Made by a program: the position numbers and the translations under genes. Below are positions 56,930-64,000 of a stretch of 64,000 nucleotides of DNA, in pieces; within the stretch, counting starts at the first letter, position 1, and every line of letters begins with the position of its first letter. The notes beneath the pieces are model-generated. The model was not told the DNA's origin, ran no database searches, and saw nothing but the letters and a program-made list of their open reading frames with translations. Source of the DNA: Thiohalomonas denitrificans. GTDB lineage: Bacteria; Pseudomonadota; Gammaproteobacteria; Thiohalomonadales; Thiohalomonadaceae. Location of the stretch: assembly GCF_900102855.1 (NCBI RefSeq), contig NZ_FMWD01000001.1:1-64000 (forward strand), written 5' to 3'.

Positions 56930-58807
56930 ATGGCCCACAGACAATTTCCGACGCTCGTTCGATACGGATTGATCATCCCGGCGTTACTGCTTGCGGGCCT
57001 GCTGCGCCTCGCCCTTGACCCTGCGCTTGGCTTCTATGGACCGATAACCACCTTCTTTGGCGTCTCTATGGTGGTCGCCTGGTATGGCGGCCGGGGACCG
57101 GCGCTGCTTACCCTCTTGCTGGGTGCCCTCGCAGCCGCCTACCTCTTCATGCCGCCACGCGGCAGTTTTTCGGCTGCGCCGGGCCAATGGCTCGGGGTCA
57201 CACTGTACCTGGCCATCAATTTCGTTGTCGTTCTTCTGGTGGTGTACCTCAAAAGCAGCAAGGAGAGTGCCGAGCTCAACGACTTTCGCTTCCGGCGTCT
57301 GCTGGAGGCGGGCAACGTCGGGATCGCCCTCGCCGACAGTACAGGGCATATCAGGCATGCCAATCCCGTACTTCTGAACATGCTCGGCTATACCCCGGCC
57401 GAGGTCGAAGCCGGCGAGCTTCGCTGGGATCGCCTCACGCCTCCTGAATTCACCGAGATCACCCTGGCAGCACTTCGCCAGGTCGATTCCGACGGCCTGC
57501 CATTTGGCCCTTACGAGAAGGAGTACATTACCAGGAGCGGGGGACGGATCCCGGTCCTGATCGGCCTGGTACCTTTCGAGAGAACGCCCGACGGGCCCCT
57601 GACCGGGGCCATCTTCGTTATCGACCTGAGCCCGATGAAAGAGGTGGAAAAGCAGCTTCGGCTGCAGGAGGCGAGGATGCATATTGCGGCCCAGACCGCC
57701 GGCTTCGGCTCCTTCGACCTCAACCTGGAAACCGGTGAGGAGTACTGGTCCCCGGAGATCAAAAAGCTGTTTGGATTGCCGCCGGAGGCAGCAGTAGCAC
57801 TGGAAGCGGACCGACTTCCGATCGCTTTTCACCCCGATGACCACAAAGACGTTCTGCAAGCCGTCCAGACCGCAATGGATCCGAACGGCTTCGGTGAGAT
57901 GCAAGCCGAACACCGAATTCTACAGCCGGGCGGCAAAGAAATATGGGTACTCAACCGAAGCAAGGTGGTTTTTGCCGGCGAAGGAGCAAATCGTCATCCG
58001 GTTCGTCACATCGGTGCTCTCATCGACATCGATGAACGCAAGCGTCTCGAGGAGGCGCTGCGGGCCAATGAGGCGCGTCTGAAACGTGCCAATGCCGAGC
58101 TGGAACAATTCGCCTACGTCACCTCCCACGATCTCAAGGCCCCCTTGAGATCCGTCCACGGACTCTCCACCTGGATCGAAGAGGAGACCGCCCCGCATCT
58201 CTCCCGCGATGGCCGGCGCCATATGCAGCTGCTACGCGATCGCGTGGCGTATATGGATCAGCTGCTCAATTCCCTGCTCGAATATTCCCGGGCCGGCGGT
58301 CAGGTCAGCGAACTGAAGAGTGTCGCCACCGCCGATCTGATCGAGGAAATCATTGCCGAAATCGAGCATCCTCCGGAGTTTCGGGTTGAAATCGTTTCGG
58401 AGATGCCCCGCTTCACGACCGATGCATTTCACCTCCACCAGGTGTTCAGGCAGCTGCTCGACAATGCCGTCAAACATCACGACCGTCGCGATGGCCGGGT
58501 TGCCCTATCCGCCCGGGATCTGGGTGCGGCCTATGAATTCACCGTTACCGATGACGGCCCTGGCATACCTGGTGAGTGTCAGGAGTGGGTATTCAACCTC
58601 TTTCGACAAGGACCCGATGCACCGAACTCAACCGGTACCGGGGTTGGTCTCACGGTGGTGAAGAAGGTCGTCGAAAATATCGGCGGTGATATCCGCCTGG
58701 AATCATCACCCGGCGAGGGTACAACCTTCCGGTTCACCTGGCCGAAGCAGATCCCCATCAACGGCTCTTGTCCGCCGACGCGGAGTTCTGACGAAATCCC
58801 CGCCTGA
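56930..58807 (+). CDS. Sensor histidine kinase with DUF4118 membrane domain and two PAS domains
   Basis: 625 residues. Residues about 10-105 form a KdpD-like DUF4118 four-helix membrane domain. Two PAS domains follow (about 115-235 and 240-370). The kinase core has a His box SHDLKAPLRSV at about 400, the N box QLLDNAVKHH, and the G1 region DDGPGIPG. No response regulator gene lies next to it, so the partner and the signal are unknown. The short cytoplasmic tail ends in PPTRSSDEIPA. Confidence 0.9.
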   Translation: MAHRQFPTLVRYGLIIPALLLAGLLRLALDPALGFYGPITTFFGVSMVVAWYGGRGPALLTLLLGALAAAYLFMPPRGSFSAAPGQWLGVTLYLAINFVVVLLVVYLKSSKESAELNDFRFRRLLEAGNVGIALADSTGHIRHANPVLLNMLGYTPAEVEAGELRWDRLTPPEFTEITLAALRQVDSDGLPFGPYEKEYITRSGGRIPVLIGLVPFERTPDGPLTGAIFVIDLSPMKEVEKQLRLQEARMHIAAQTAGFGSFDLNLETGEEYWSPEIKKLFGLPPEAAVALEADRLPIAFHPDDHKDVLQAVQTAMDPNGFGEMQAEHRILQPGGKEIWVLNRSKVVFAGEGANRHPVRHIGALIDIDERKRLEEALRANEARLKRANAELEQFAYVTSHDLKAPLRSVHGLSTWIEEETAPHLSRDGRRHMQLLRDRVAYMDQLLNSLLEYSRAGGQVSELKSVATADLIEEIIAEIEHPPEFRVEIVSEMPRFTTDAFHLHQVFRQLLDNAVKHHDRRDGRVALSARDLGAAYEFTVTDDGPGIPGECQEWVFNLFRQGPDAPNSTGTGVGLTVVKKVVENIGGDIRLESSPGEGTTFRFTWPKQIPINGSCPPTRSSDEIPA

Positions 58808-58964
58808 GGTCTGCAAGGACGCGATTACAGACCCATCTTCCGACCAGGCCTTCGGTCTTTCCGTAGACAGTGCCCCAGCTTGAGCCATGGTAAGGCGCAT
58901 AAGCAAATCAGTAGACTTCAATGTTAGAATATTTTCATCCGCCATTTGCCTGGCACCCGGAGCG

Positions 58965-58985
58965 GGCCGAATACCACGTTCGGCC
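58965..58985. terminator. Possible hairpin before the FadL gene
   Basis: Stem GGCCGAA/TTCGGCC with a seven-base loop, followed by TAACATTT. It lies 158 bases after the kinase stop and about 31 bases before the FadL-type gene start. It could be a weak terminator of the kinase transcript or a 5' hairpin of the FadL mRNA. Confidence 0.4.
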
Positions 58986-59016
58986 TAACATTTAAGAAAA
59001 CAAACCAATTATAATT

Positions 59017-60306
59017 ATGAAACAGACATATCGTACCCTCGTTGTCGCTCTTGCCGTCTACACCCCCTGCACCGCCTTCGCCACCAACGGCTACCAACTG
59101 ATCGGTGTGGGGGCCTACCAAAAGTCACTAGGCGGAGCCGTTACCGCAAATCCCGGCAGCGCCATGACCGCCGTGACCAATCCCGCCGGCATGGCCCGTA
59201 TCGGCAACCGCGCCGACTTTTCGATGGAAGCCTTCATGCCCGAGCGCGAAGCCGGCTTTTCGGCCACCGGTGGAGATACGGCTGAGAGTGCGGTGGATAT
59301 CTACGGCGTGCCCGCCATCGGCTGGACCGCACCGGTTAGCGAACAGAACCGGGACGTCTACTTCGGCGGCGGCATGTATGGCACCTCGGGGATGGGGGTT
59401 GATTACGCGCCGACATTGATGATGGCGGCTCATCCCGACAATGGCCTGCCTGTCTACTGGGACGGCTACTCCAATATCTCCTTCTGGCAGATGGCACCGA
59501 CCCTCGCCTGGAATCAGAACGAGCGGCTGAGTCTGGGTGTCTCCCTGAACATCGACTACCAGTCCGTCGCCTTTCGCCAGCGCGCTACACAGGACACGAC
59601 CAGTGACGGGATGGGTGACACGACTGTCTCCAATTTCGACCTGGGTCGCTCTACCAGTTCGTTCGGGTTTGGGCTATCGCTCGGAATGATGTACGACCTC
59701 ACCGAGTCCATCGACCTCGGCTTCGCCTACAAGAGCCGCCAGGAGTTTTCCGACCTGGAATACCAGCTGGCACAGGGAGATATCACGGATCAGTCGGGCA
59801 ACCCTCTTCCGGCCGGTACCTACAAGCTGGACCTCGACTACCCTCAGCAGGCGTCCCTCGGTATCGCCTACCAGGCCACACCGGCATTGACCGTTTCGGC
59901 GGATCTCAAGTGGATCGACTGGTCCGACACCATGGACAAACTGGCCGTGGAAGGACCGGGAGTAACGGTTCCGATGGATCCGGGCTGGGATGATCAGACG
60001 GTGTACGCCGTCGGCCTCGCCTACGCGGTGAATAATCAATTGAACCTGCGCGCGGGTTACAACTATGCCAAATCACCGTTTGGCAGCGAGAAAGTCAGCA
60101 GCAATCTACTCCTGCCCGCAGTGGTCGAGCACCACTACACCATCGGCGGTGATTACCGGTTCAACCAACACTGGGAACTGGCCGCCCATTACATGTATGC
60201 CCCGGAGGAAACCTTCACGGCACCGGATGATGATCCGATCGCCCCGGGGGCGGAGATCAAACTGGGGGAGACCTCTTTCGGTCTGAACGTCGGCTACCGT
60301 TTCTGA
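59017..60306 (+). CDS. FadL/OmpP1-family outer-membrane transporter
   Basis: 429 residues. Signal peptide ends near CTAFA. The mature N terminus NGYQLIGVGAYQKSLGGAVTANPGSAMTAVTNPAGMARI is the FadL hatch, with the NPA motif. The C terminus ends in Tyr-Arg-Phe. The barrel imports hydrophobic substrates such as long-chain fatty acids. The upstream 200 bases are AT-rich and lack a strong ribosome site. A hairpin follows the stop. Confidence 0.88.
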   Translation: MKQTYRTLVVALAVYTPCTAFATNGYQLIGVGAYQKSLGGAVTANPGSAMTAVTNPAGMARIGNRADFSMEAFMPEREAGFSATGGDTAESAVDIYGVPAIGWTAPVSEQNRDVYFGGGMYGTSGMGVDYAPTLMMAAHPDNGLPVYWDGYSNISFWQMAPTLAWNQNERLSLGVSLNIDYQSVAFRQRATQDTTSDGMGDTTVSNFDLGRSTSSFGFGLSLGMMYDLTESIDLGFAYKSRQEFSDLEYQLAQGDITDQSGNPLPAGTYKLDLDYPQQASLGIAYQATPALTVSADLKWIDWSDTMDKLAVEGPGVTVPMDPGWDDQTVYAVGLAYAVNNQLNLRAGYNYAKSPFGSEKVSSNLLLPAVVEHHYTIGGDYRFNQHWELAAHYMYAPEETFTAPDDDPIAPGAEIKLGETSFGLNVGYRF

Positions 60307-60314
60307 ATCCGTTC

Positions 60315-60338
60315 GGTGCGGGGCTCCGGCCCCGCACC
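60315..60338 (+). terminator. Hairpin after the FadL gene
   Basis: Stem GGTGCGGGGC/GCCCCGCACC of ten pairs with a four-base loop lies 9 bases after the stop, before a weak CCTGTTTGC tail. Its strength and position support a terminator for the FadL gene, and possibly for the LysR gene read from the other side. Confidence 0.55.
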
Positions 60339-60418
60339 CCTGTTTGCAATCAGACTCTCCCCCTGACCTGCTCCGTATCGGCAAGAACACGCAGCGGTTA
60401 TTTGCCTCCCAAACCGTT

Positions 60419-61438
60419 CTAGAACTTGCGGTCACTCCAACCCTCGGCATCGGGCATGCCCGACAGGGCCTCCTCGAATTCGGAGCCGACCATACCGGCT
60501 TCGGGAGATACTCCGTCTCCCAGTTCGCCTAGATAGTAGTGCTGGAGTATGTCGATAAAACGCATCGCCTGGGGGGAAAGGAAACGGCCCTGGCGCAGGA
60601 CGATGCCGTAGGAGCGCTTGGGGAAGTAGCGCACCAGTGATTTGCACGCCAACCGCTCATCACCGGTCAGACAGACATCAGTCACAATCGAGATGCCGAG
60701 CCCCAACTCCACGTATTTCTTGATCACCTCCCAGCCACCGGCCTCCAGCGCCACCTTGTAATTCACATTATATTGCCGAAACACCAGGTCAACGATGCGC
60801 CAGGTGGAGAGATGGCGGGGCGGCAGTATGAGTCCATGGGGACCAATATCCTTGAGCGTGACTGTTTCCTTGTGCGCCAGTGGGTGGTCCTGCGCGGCAA
60901 TCAGGGTCGGGTCATAGGTCACCACCGGGCGGTAATTGATCTCCTCCGGCACTTCCAGCATGGAACCGACGGCCAGGTCCACATCATCCGCGCGCAGCAT
61001 GGACATACCATCCCGCCCCGTGACGTTGTGCAGCTTCAAGCGGATATTGGGATAAGCCTTGGCGAATAGCCGAAGCGGCTCGGCCAGTATATAAAGAATG
61101 GTTGACTCGCCCGCTGCGATATCAAGCTCCCCGGATTCCAGTTTTCCGTAGCTGGCTGCAAAACTCTCGTGCAGCTTGTCGATACCCTCCACCAGCGGTT
61201 CCGCGAGCTTGTAGAGCGCCTCCCCTTCCGGCGTCATCTTGATGTGGGGACCTCGCCGCTCGAAAACGGTCACCCCAAACTCCCTCTCCAGAGCCTGTAT
61301 TTGCAGCGAAACCGATGGCTGGCTGAGAAACAGTGTTTCCGCTGCCAGGGTGATACTCCCCGCTCGCGCAGTGTGACAGAAAGCGCGTAACTGCTTGAGC
61401 CGATTCTGTTTGTAGTAAAGATTGGGTGTGGAATTCAT
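60419..61438 (-). CDS. LysR-family transcriptional regulator
   Basis: 339 residues. The N-terminal helix-turn-helix is RLKQLRAFCHTARAGSITLAAETLFLSQPSVSLQIQALEREFG. The effector domain has a CysB-like layout (YDPTLIAAQDHPLA and YVELGLGISIVTD). It is divergent from the RnfB-like gene with 176 bases between the starts, the usual place for LysR control of a neighbour. The inducer is unknown. A CysB-type name is not supported by enough residues. Confidence 0.9.
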   Translation of the reverse strand: MNSTPNLYYKQNRLKQLRAFCHTARAGSITLAAETLFLSQPSVSLQIQALEREFGVTVFERRGPHIKMTPEGEALYKLAEPLVEGIDKLHESFAASYGKLESGELDIAAGESTILYILAEPLRLFAKAYPNIRLKLHNVTGRDGMSMLRADDVDLAVGSMLEVPEEINYRPVVTYDPTLIAAQDHPLAHKETVTLKDIGPHGLILPPRHLSTWRIVDLVFRQYNVNYKVALEAGGWEVIKKYVELGLGISIVTDVCLTGDERLACKSLVRYFPKRSYGIVLRQGRFLSPQAMRFIDILQHYYLGELGDGVSPEAGMVGSEFEEALSGMPDAEGWSDRKF

Positions 61439-61614
61439 GGCATTTGTTTGTGGCTTCGCGTCTCTATCATTAAGTTAGCCAATATTGAGCATTGAAATAA
61501 TTGTCGTGTCAAATACACCCAGGATCACTAGGATTACTGCCGTGGCTAATGACTTAAGGTCACAAGCATTGGAATTTTCAATACTAAGAATCGAAGCCGC
61601 ATCAGGGGGATGTA

Positions 61615-62511
61615 ATGGCGTCAGTCATGCACATTGCGATTGCCGGGACGTTCATGGCGGGGCTGGGTGTTGCACTGGCTTCGGTGCTGGCCATTGCCAA
61701 TCGTCGTCTGCACGTGGAAGAGGACCCCAGGCTCGACGACATCGAAGAGATGCTTCCCAGCGCCAATTGCGGTGCCTGCGGTAACCCCGGGTGCCGCCCT
61801 TTCGCCGAAGCCCTGCTCGCCGGCACGACCGAGCCGGCCAAATGCACCGTCAATCCGGTCGAAGTGAATCAGGCCATTGCAGACTTTCTGGGCATTGACC
61901 TGGGCACCCCCGATAAACGCGTGGCGCGCCTGGCCTGTGCCGGCGGCAGTCACGTTGCCTATACCCGCGCCCGCTATCGCGGCCTGAAATCCTGTCGCGC
62001 CGCATCCGTCGTCTCCGGCGGCGGCAAGGGATGCAGTTGGGGCTGTCTCGGATTGGCCGATTGCGAAGCCGTCTGCGACTTCGACGCGATCCAGATGGAT
62101 CAACACGGGCTGCCCGTGGTGGACGCCGACAAGTGTACCGCCTGCGGCGATTGCGTGGACATCTGTCCGAAAGATCTCTTCTCCGTACAGCCAACCAGCC
62201 ACCGCTTGTGGGTCGCCTGTAAAAACCGGGACATGGCCGATGAGGGCGAGGCCCACTGCGAGGTGGTCTGTAATGCCTGCGGTCGCTGCTCCGCGGACTC
62301 ACCCGAAGGGCTCATCGCCATGGAGGACAACCTGGCGGTGATCGATTACGAAAAAAACGACCTCGCCTCAAAGGTCGCCATAGAGCGCTGTCCAACGGGC
62401 GCCATCGTCTGGCTCGATGTTGTCAAAGGCGCCATCAAGGGAGCCAAAGCGAAGCGGGTCACCCGCAAACAACCCCTGCCCGAACGGGTGGAGCCGCTGC
62501 CCCGACCCTGA
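61615..62511 (+). CDS. RnfB-like iron-sulfur protein with extended C-terminal Cys region
   Basis: 298 residues, AGGGGGATG at the start. An N-terminal helix (about 5-27) is followed by the Fe-S domain with Cys52, 55, 60 and 77 as in RnfB. Further clusters are Cys140/144/150/154, Cys174/177/180 with 184, and Cys215/219/222/225. RnfB is usually about 190 residues, so this has a longer tail (about 260-298). It probably takes electrons from a 2-oxoacid oxidoreductase, the next gene, and passes them to another complex; no RnfACDGE genes are near. Confidence 0.85.
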   Translation: MASVMHIAIAGTFMAGLGVALASVLAIANRRLHVEEDPRLDDIEEMLPSANCGACGNPGCRPFAEALLAGTTEPAKCTVNPVEVNQAIADFLGIDLGTPDKRVARLACAGGSHVAYTRARYRGLKSCRAASVVSGGGKGCSWGCLGLADCEAVCDFDAIQMDQHGLPVVDADKCTACGDCVDICPKDLFSVQPTSHRLWVACKNRDMADEGEAHCEVVCNACGRCSADSPEGLIAMEDNLAVIDYEKNDLASKVAIERCPTGAIVWLDVVKGAIKGAKAKRVTRKQPLPERVEPLPRP

Positions 62512-62552
62512 CAACACCGATCCCCCAAGATTAGAAGAAGTGGTGTTTTCCC

Positions 62553-64000
62553 ATGAAGATGAAGCAGAAAGAGAAAGTGCAGATTAAATATCCCGGCTCC
62601 CGCCAGGCCATGGACGGCAACAGTGCTGTCATCATGTGCGAGCGCGAGTCCTCCGATGCTGCCGGCGCCTATCCCATCACTCCTTCGACGCAGATGGGGG
62701 AATTCTGGGCGGAAGAGGTCTCGAATGGTCACATCAATATCTCCGAACGGCCTCTCATTTTCATTGAACCCGAGTCGGAACATGCCGCAGCGGCGGTAAC
62801 CGCCGGCCTGTCGATGACCGGCCTGCGCGCCACCAACTTCTCCTCGGCCCAGGGCGTGGCGTTCATGCATGAATCGCTCTACGCCGCAGCGGGCAAGCGC
62901 CTGACTTATGTCCTGAATATCGGCTGCCGTGCGATCACCAAAGCCTCACTGAATGTGCACGCCGGTCATGACGACTACCACTGCGTGGACGACACCGGTT
63001 TCTTCCAGATGATGGCCAACGACGCCCAGGGTGCCGCGGACCTGAACATCATCGCCCACCGCGTGGCGGAGCTGGCCCTGACGCCGGGCATCATCGCCCA
63101 GGACGGCTTCCTTACCACACACCTGATTGAATCCCTGCAGGTCCCGGAACGCGAGCTGATCGCCCAATACCTGGGCCGACCCGAAGACCTCATCGAGTGT
63201 CCCACCCCGGCCCAGAAGATGCTTTTCGGGGAGACCCGTCGCCGCATTCCCCTGACCTGGGATGTGGACAACCCGGTCACTTCAGGGTCGGTGCAGAACC
63301 AGGACGCCTACATGCAGGCCGTTGCCGCCCAGCGCCCGTTTTTCTACCGGCACATTCCGGCGCTGATGGAACAGGCGATGGAAGAGTACTACCAGCTCAC
63401 CGGCCGCAAGTATGGACGTATCCACACCTACAAGACCGATGATGCGGACTATCTCATCGTCGGCCAGGGCTCCATGGTGGTACAGGCCGAGGCGGTGGCC
63501 GACTACCTGCGAAAGAGCCGCAAACTGAAGGTTGGTGTGGTCGGCATTACCAGCTTCCGGCCCTTCCCGGGTGATCGGCTGGGACAGGTACTCAAAGGCA
63601 GAAAGGGCGTTGCCGTGCTGGAGCGAACGGATCAGCCGCTGGCGGAGGACCTGCCGCTGATGCGCGAGATCCGTGCCACCCTCTCCAAGTGCATCGAAAA
63701 CCATATTGCAGCCAATGGCCAGCTGCCCTGGCCCGATTACGCGGTCTACGCGAAAAACGGAGACATCCCGGTCCTCTACTCCGGCGCCTTCGGCCTTGGC
63801 TCCCGCGACCTGCAGCCCGAGGGTCTGATCGCAGCCGTGGAGAACATGCTCGATGATGGCCCTAAAAAGAAATTCTTCTATCTGTCGATCGATTTCCTGC
63901 ACGACAGTCCCGAAAGCCCCAAGCAGGAGCTCTACCAGCAGGAGCTGCTCGAGGCCTACCCGGAGATCGGCGACCTCGCCCTGCGCGGTTCGGAAAACCC
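62553..64000 (+). CDS. 2-oxoacid:ferredoxin oxidoreductase alpha subunit (partial, right edge)
   Basis: The frame starts at the ATG at 62553 after AGAAGAAG and is open to the last base, so the 3' end is missing (482 codons seen). The N-terminal thiamine pyrimidine domain has YPITPSTQMGEFWAEEVS, IEPESEHAA and FSSAQGVAFM, and the second domain has VVGITSFRPFPGD. The sequence most resembles pyruvate- or 2-oxoglutarate-type enzymes, but a substrate cannot be fixed without the beta subunit. It would make or use CoA-thioesters and feed electrons to the RnfB-like protein upstream. Confidence 0.88.
   Translation, partial: MKMKQKEKVQIKYPGSRQAMDGNSAVIMCERESSDAAGAYPITPSTQMGEFWAEEVSNGHINISERPLIFIEPESEHAAAAVTAGLSMTGLRATNFSSAQGVAFMHESLYAAAGKRLTYVLNIGCRAITKASLNVHAGHDDYHCVDDTGFFQMMANDAQGAADLNIIAHRVAELALTPGIIAQDGFLTTHLIESLQVPERELIAQYLGRPEDLIECPTPAQKMLFGETRRRIPLTWDVDNPVTSGSVQNQDAYMQAVAAQRPFFYRHIPALMEQAMEEYYQLTGRKYGRIHTYKTDDADYLIVGQGSMVVQAEAVADYLRKSRKLKVGVVGITSFRPFPGDRLGQVLKGRKGVAVLERTDQPLAEDLPLMREIRATLSKCIENHIAANGQLPWPDYAVYAKNGDIPVLYSGAFGLGSRDLQPEGLIAAVENMLDDGPKKKFFYLSIDFLHDSPESPKQELYQQELLEAYPEIGDLALRGSEN

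Noticed and set aside
61615-62511. Part of a complete Rnf complex
   Set aside because: No rnfA, C, D, G or E genes flank it; an oxidoreductase subunit follows instead.

Overview
The window looks like chromosomal DNA of a GC-rich gammaproteobacterium, probably an environmental respiratory bacterium of the Chromatiales or Ectothiorhodospiraceae type. The pointers are CmoA, MltF, TamA/TamB, NsrR, a two-ACT-region SerB, BCCT uptake, an RnfB-like protein beside a 2-oxoacid:ferredoxin oxidoreductase, and several REP-type hairpin repeats between genes. This placement is inference from gene content; no 16S rRNA gene is present.

Layout. 1-2300 is an AT-richer accessory patch: the end of an IS4-type transposase, a lipoprotein gene and a YbjQ-family gene, beside the 3' end of a tRNA-Ser(GGA). 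2537-9619 holds an archaeal-type phosphoglycerate mutase, then a four-gene heme-copper operon (CuA subunit, catalytic subunit, SCO, CtaG-like) with a palindromic NsrR-type operator in its promoter, the nsrR gene, a membrane protein beside a second operator-like site, and an LpxR-like outer-membrane protein. 9903-24829 is mostly core: GGDEF/EAL sensor, tRNA-Ser(CGA), mltF, tadA, serB, guaA, nfo, cmoA, pncB, tamA. 24826-37678 carries tamB, small genes, galE, an MscK/MscM-like channel and an mrfB-mrfA repair pair.

37890-48000 carries porin, Usp and BCCT genes, an exonuclease plus CNMP/CBS/DUF294 pair, a phosphotransferase-fold protein, and a tight phosphoribosyl operon (PRTase, hydrolase, PRPP-synthetase-like). 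48597-55857 is the most unusual block. Six same-strand genes encode a CcdA/DsbD-like membrane protein, a TonB-dependent receptor, a BadF/HgdC-type ATPase activator, an HgdB/double-cubane-type protein, a NapH-like polyferredoxin and a membrane-anchored DUF4198-like protein. 56239-64000 has a hypothetical protein, a hybrid-lacking histidine kinase, a FadL-type porin, a LysR regulator, and the RnfB-like/2-oxoacid oxidoreductase pair, which runs off the right edge.

Two candidate systems stand out. The first is an NsrR-controlled heme-copper enzyme whose active-site tyrosine position is Asn, so it is more likely a non-canonical nitric oxide reductase than an O2 reductase. The second is the TonB/DUF4198/polyferredoxin/double-cubane cluster, which would couple outer-membrane uptake and a membrane electron path to an ATP-driven low-potential reductase. 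Three arrays of an about 88-bp hairpin repeat and other REP-like elements occupy the larger intergenic gaps.
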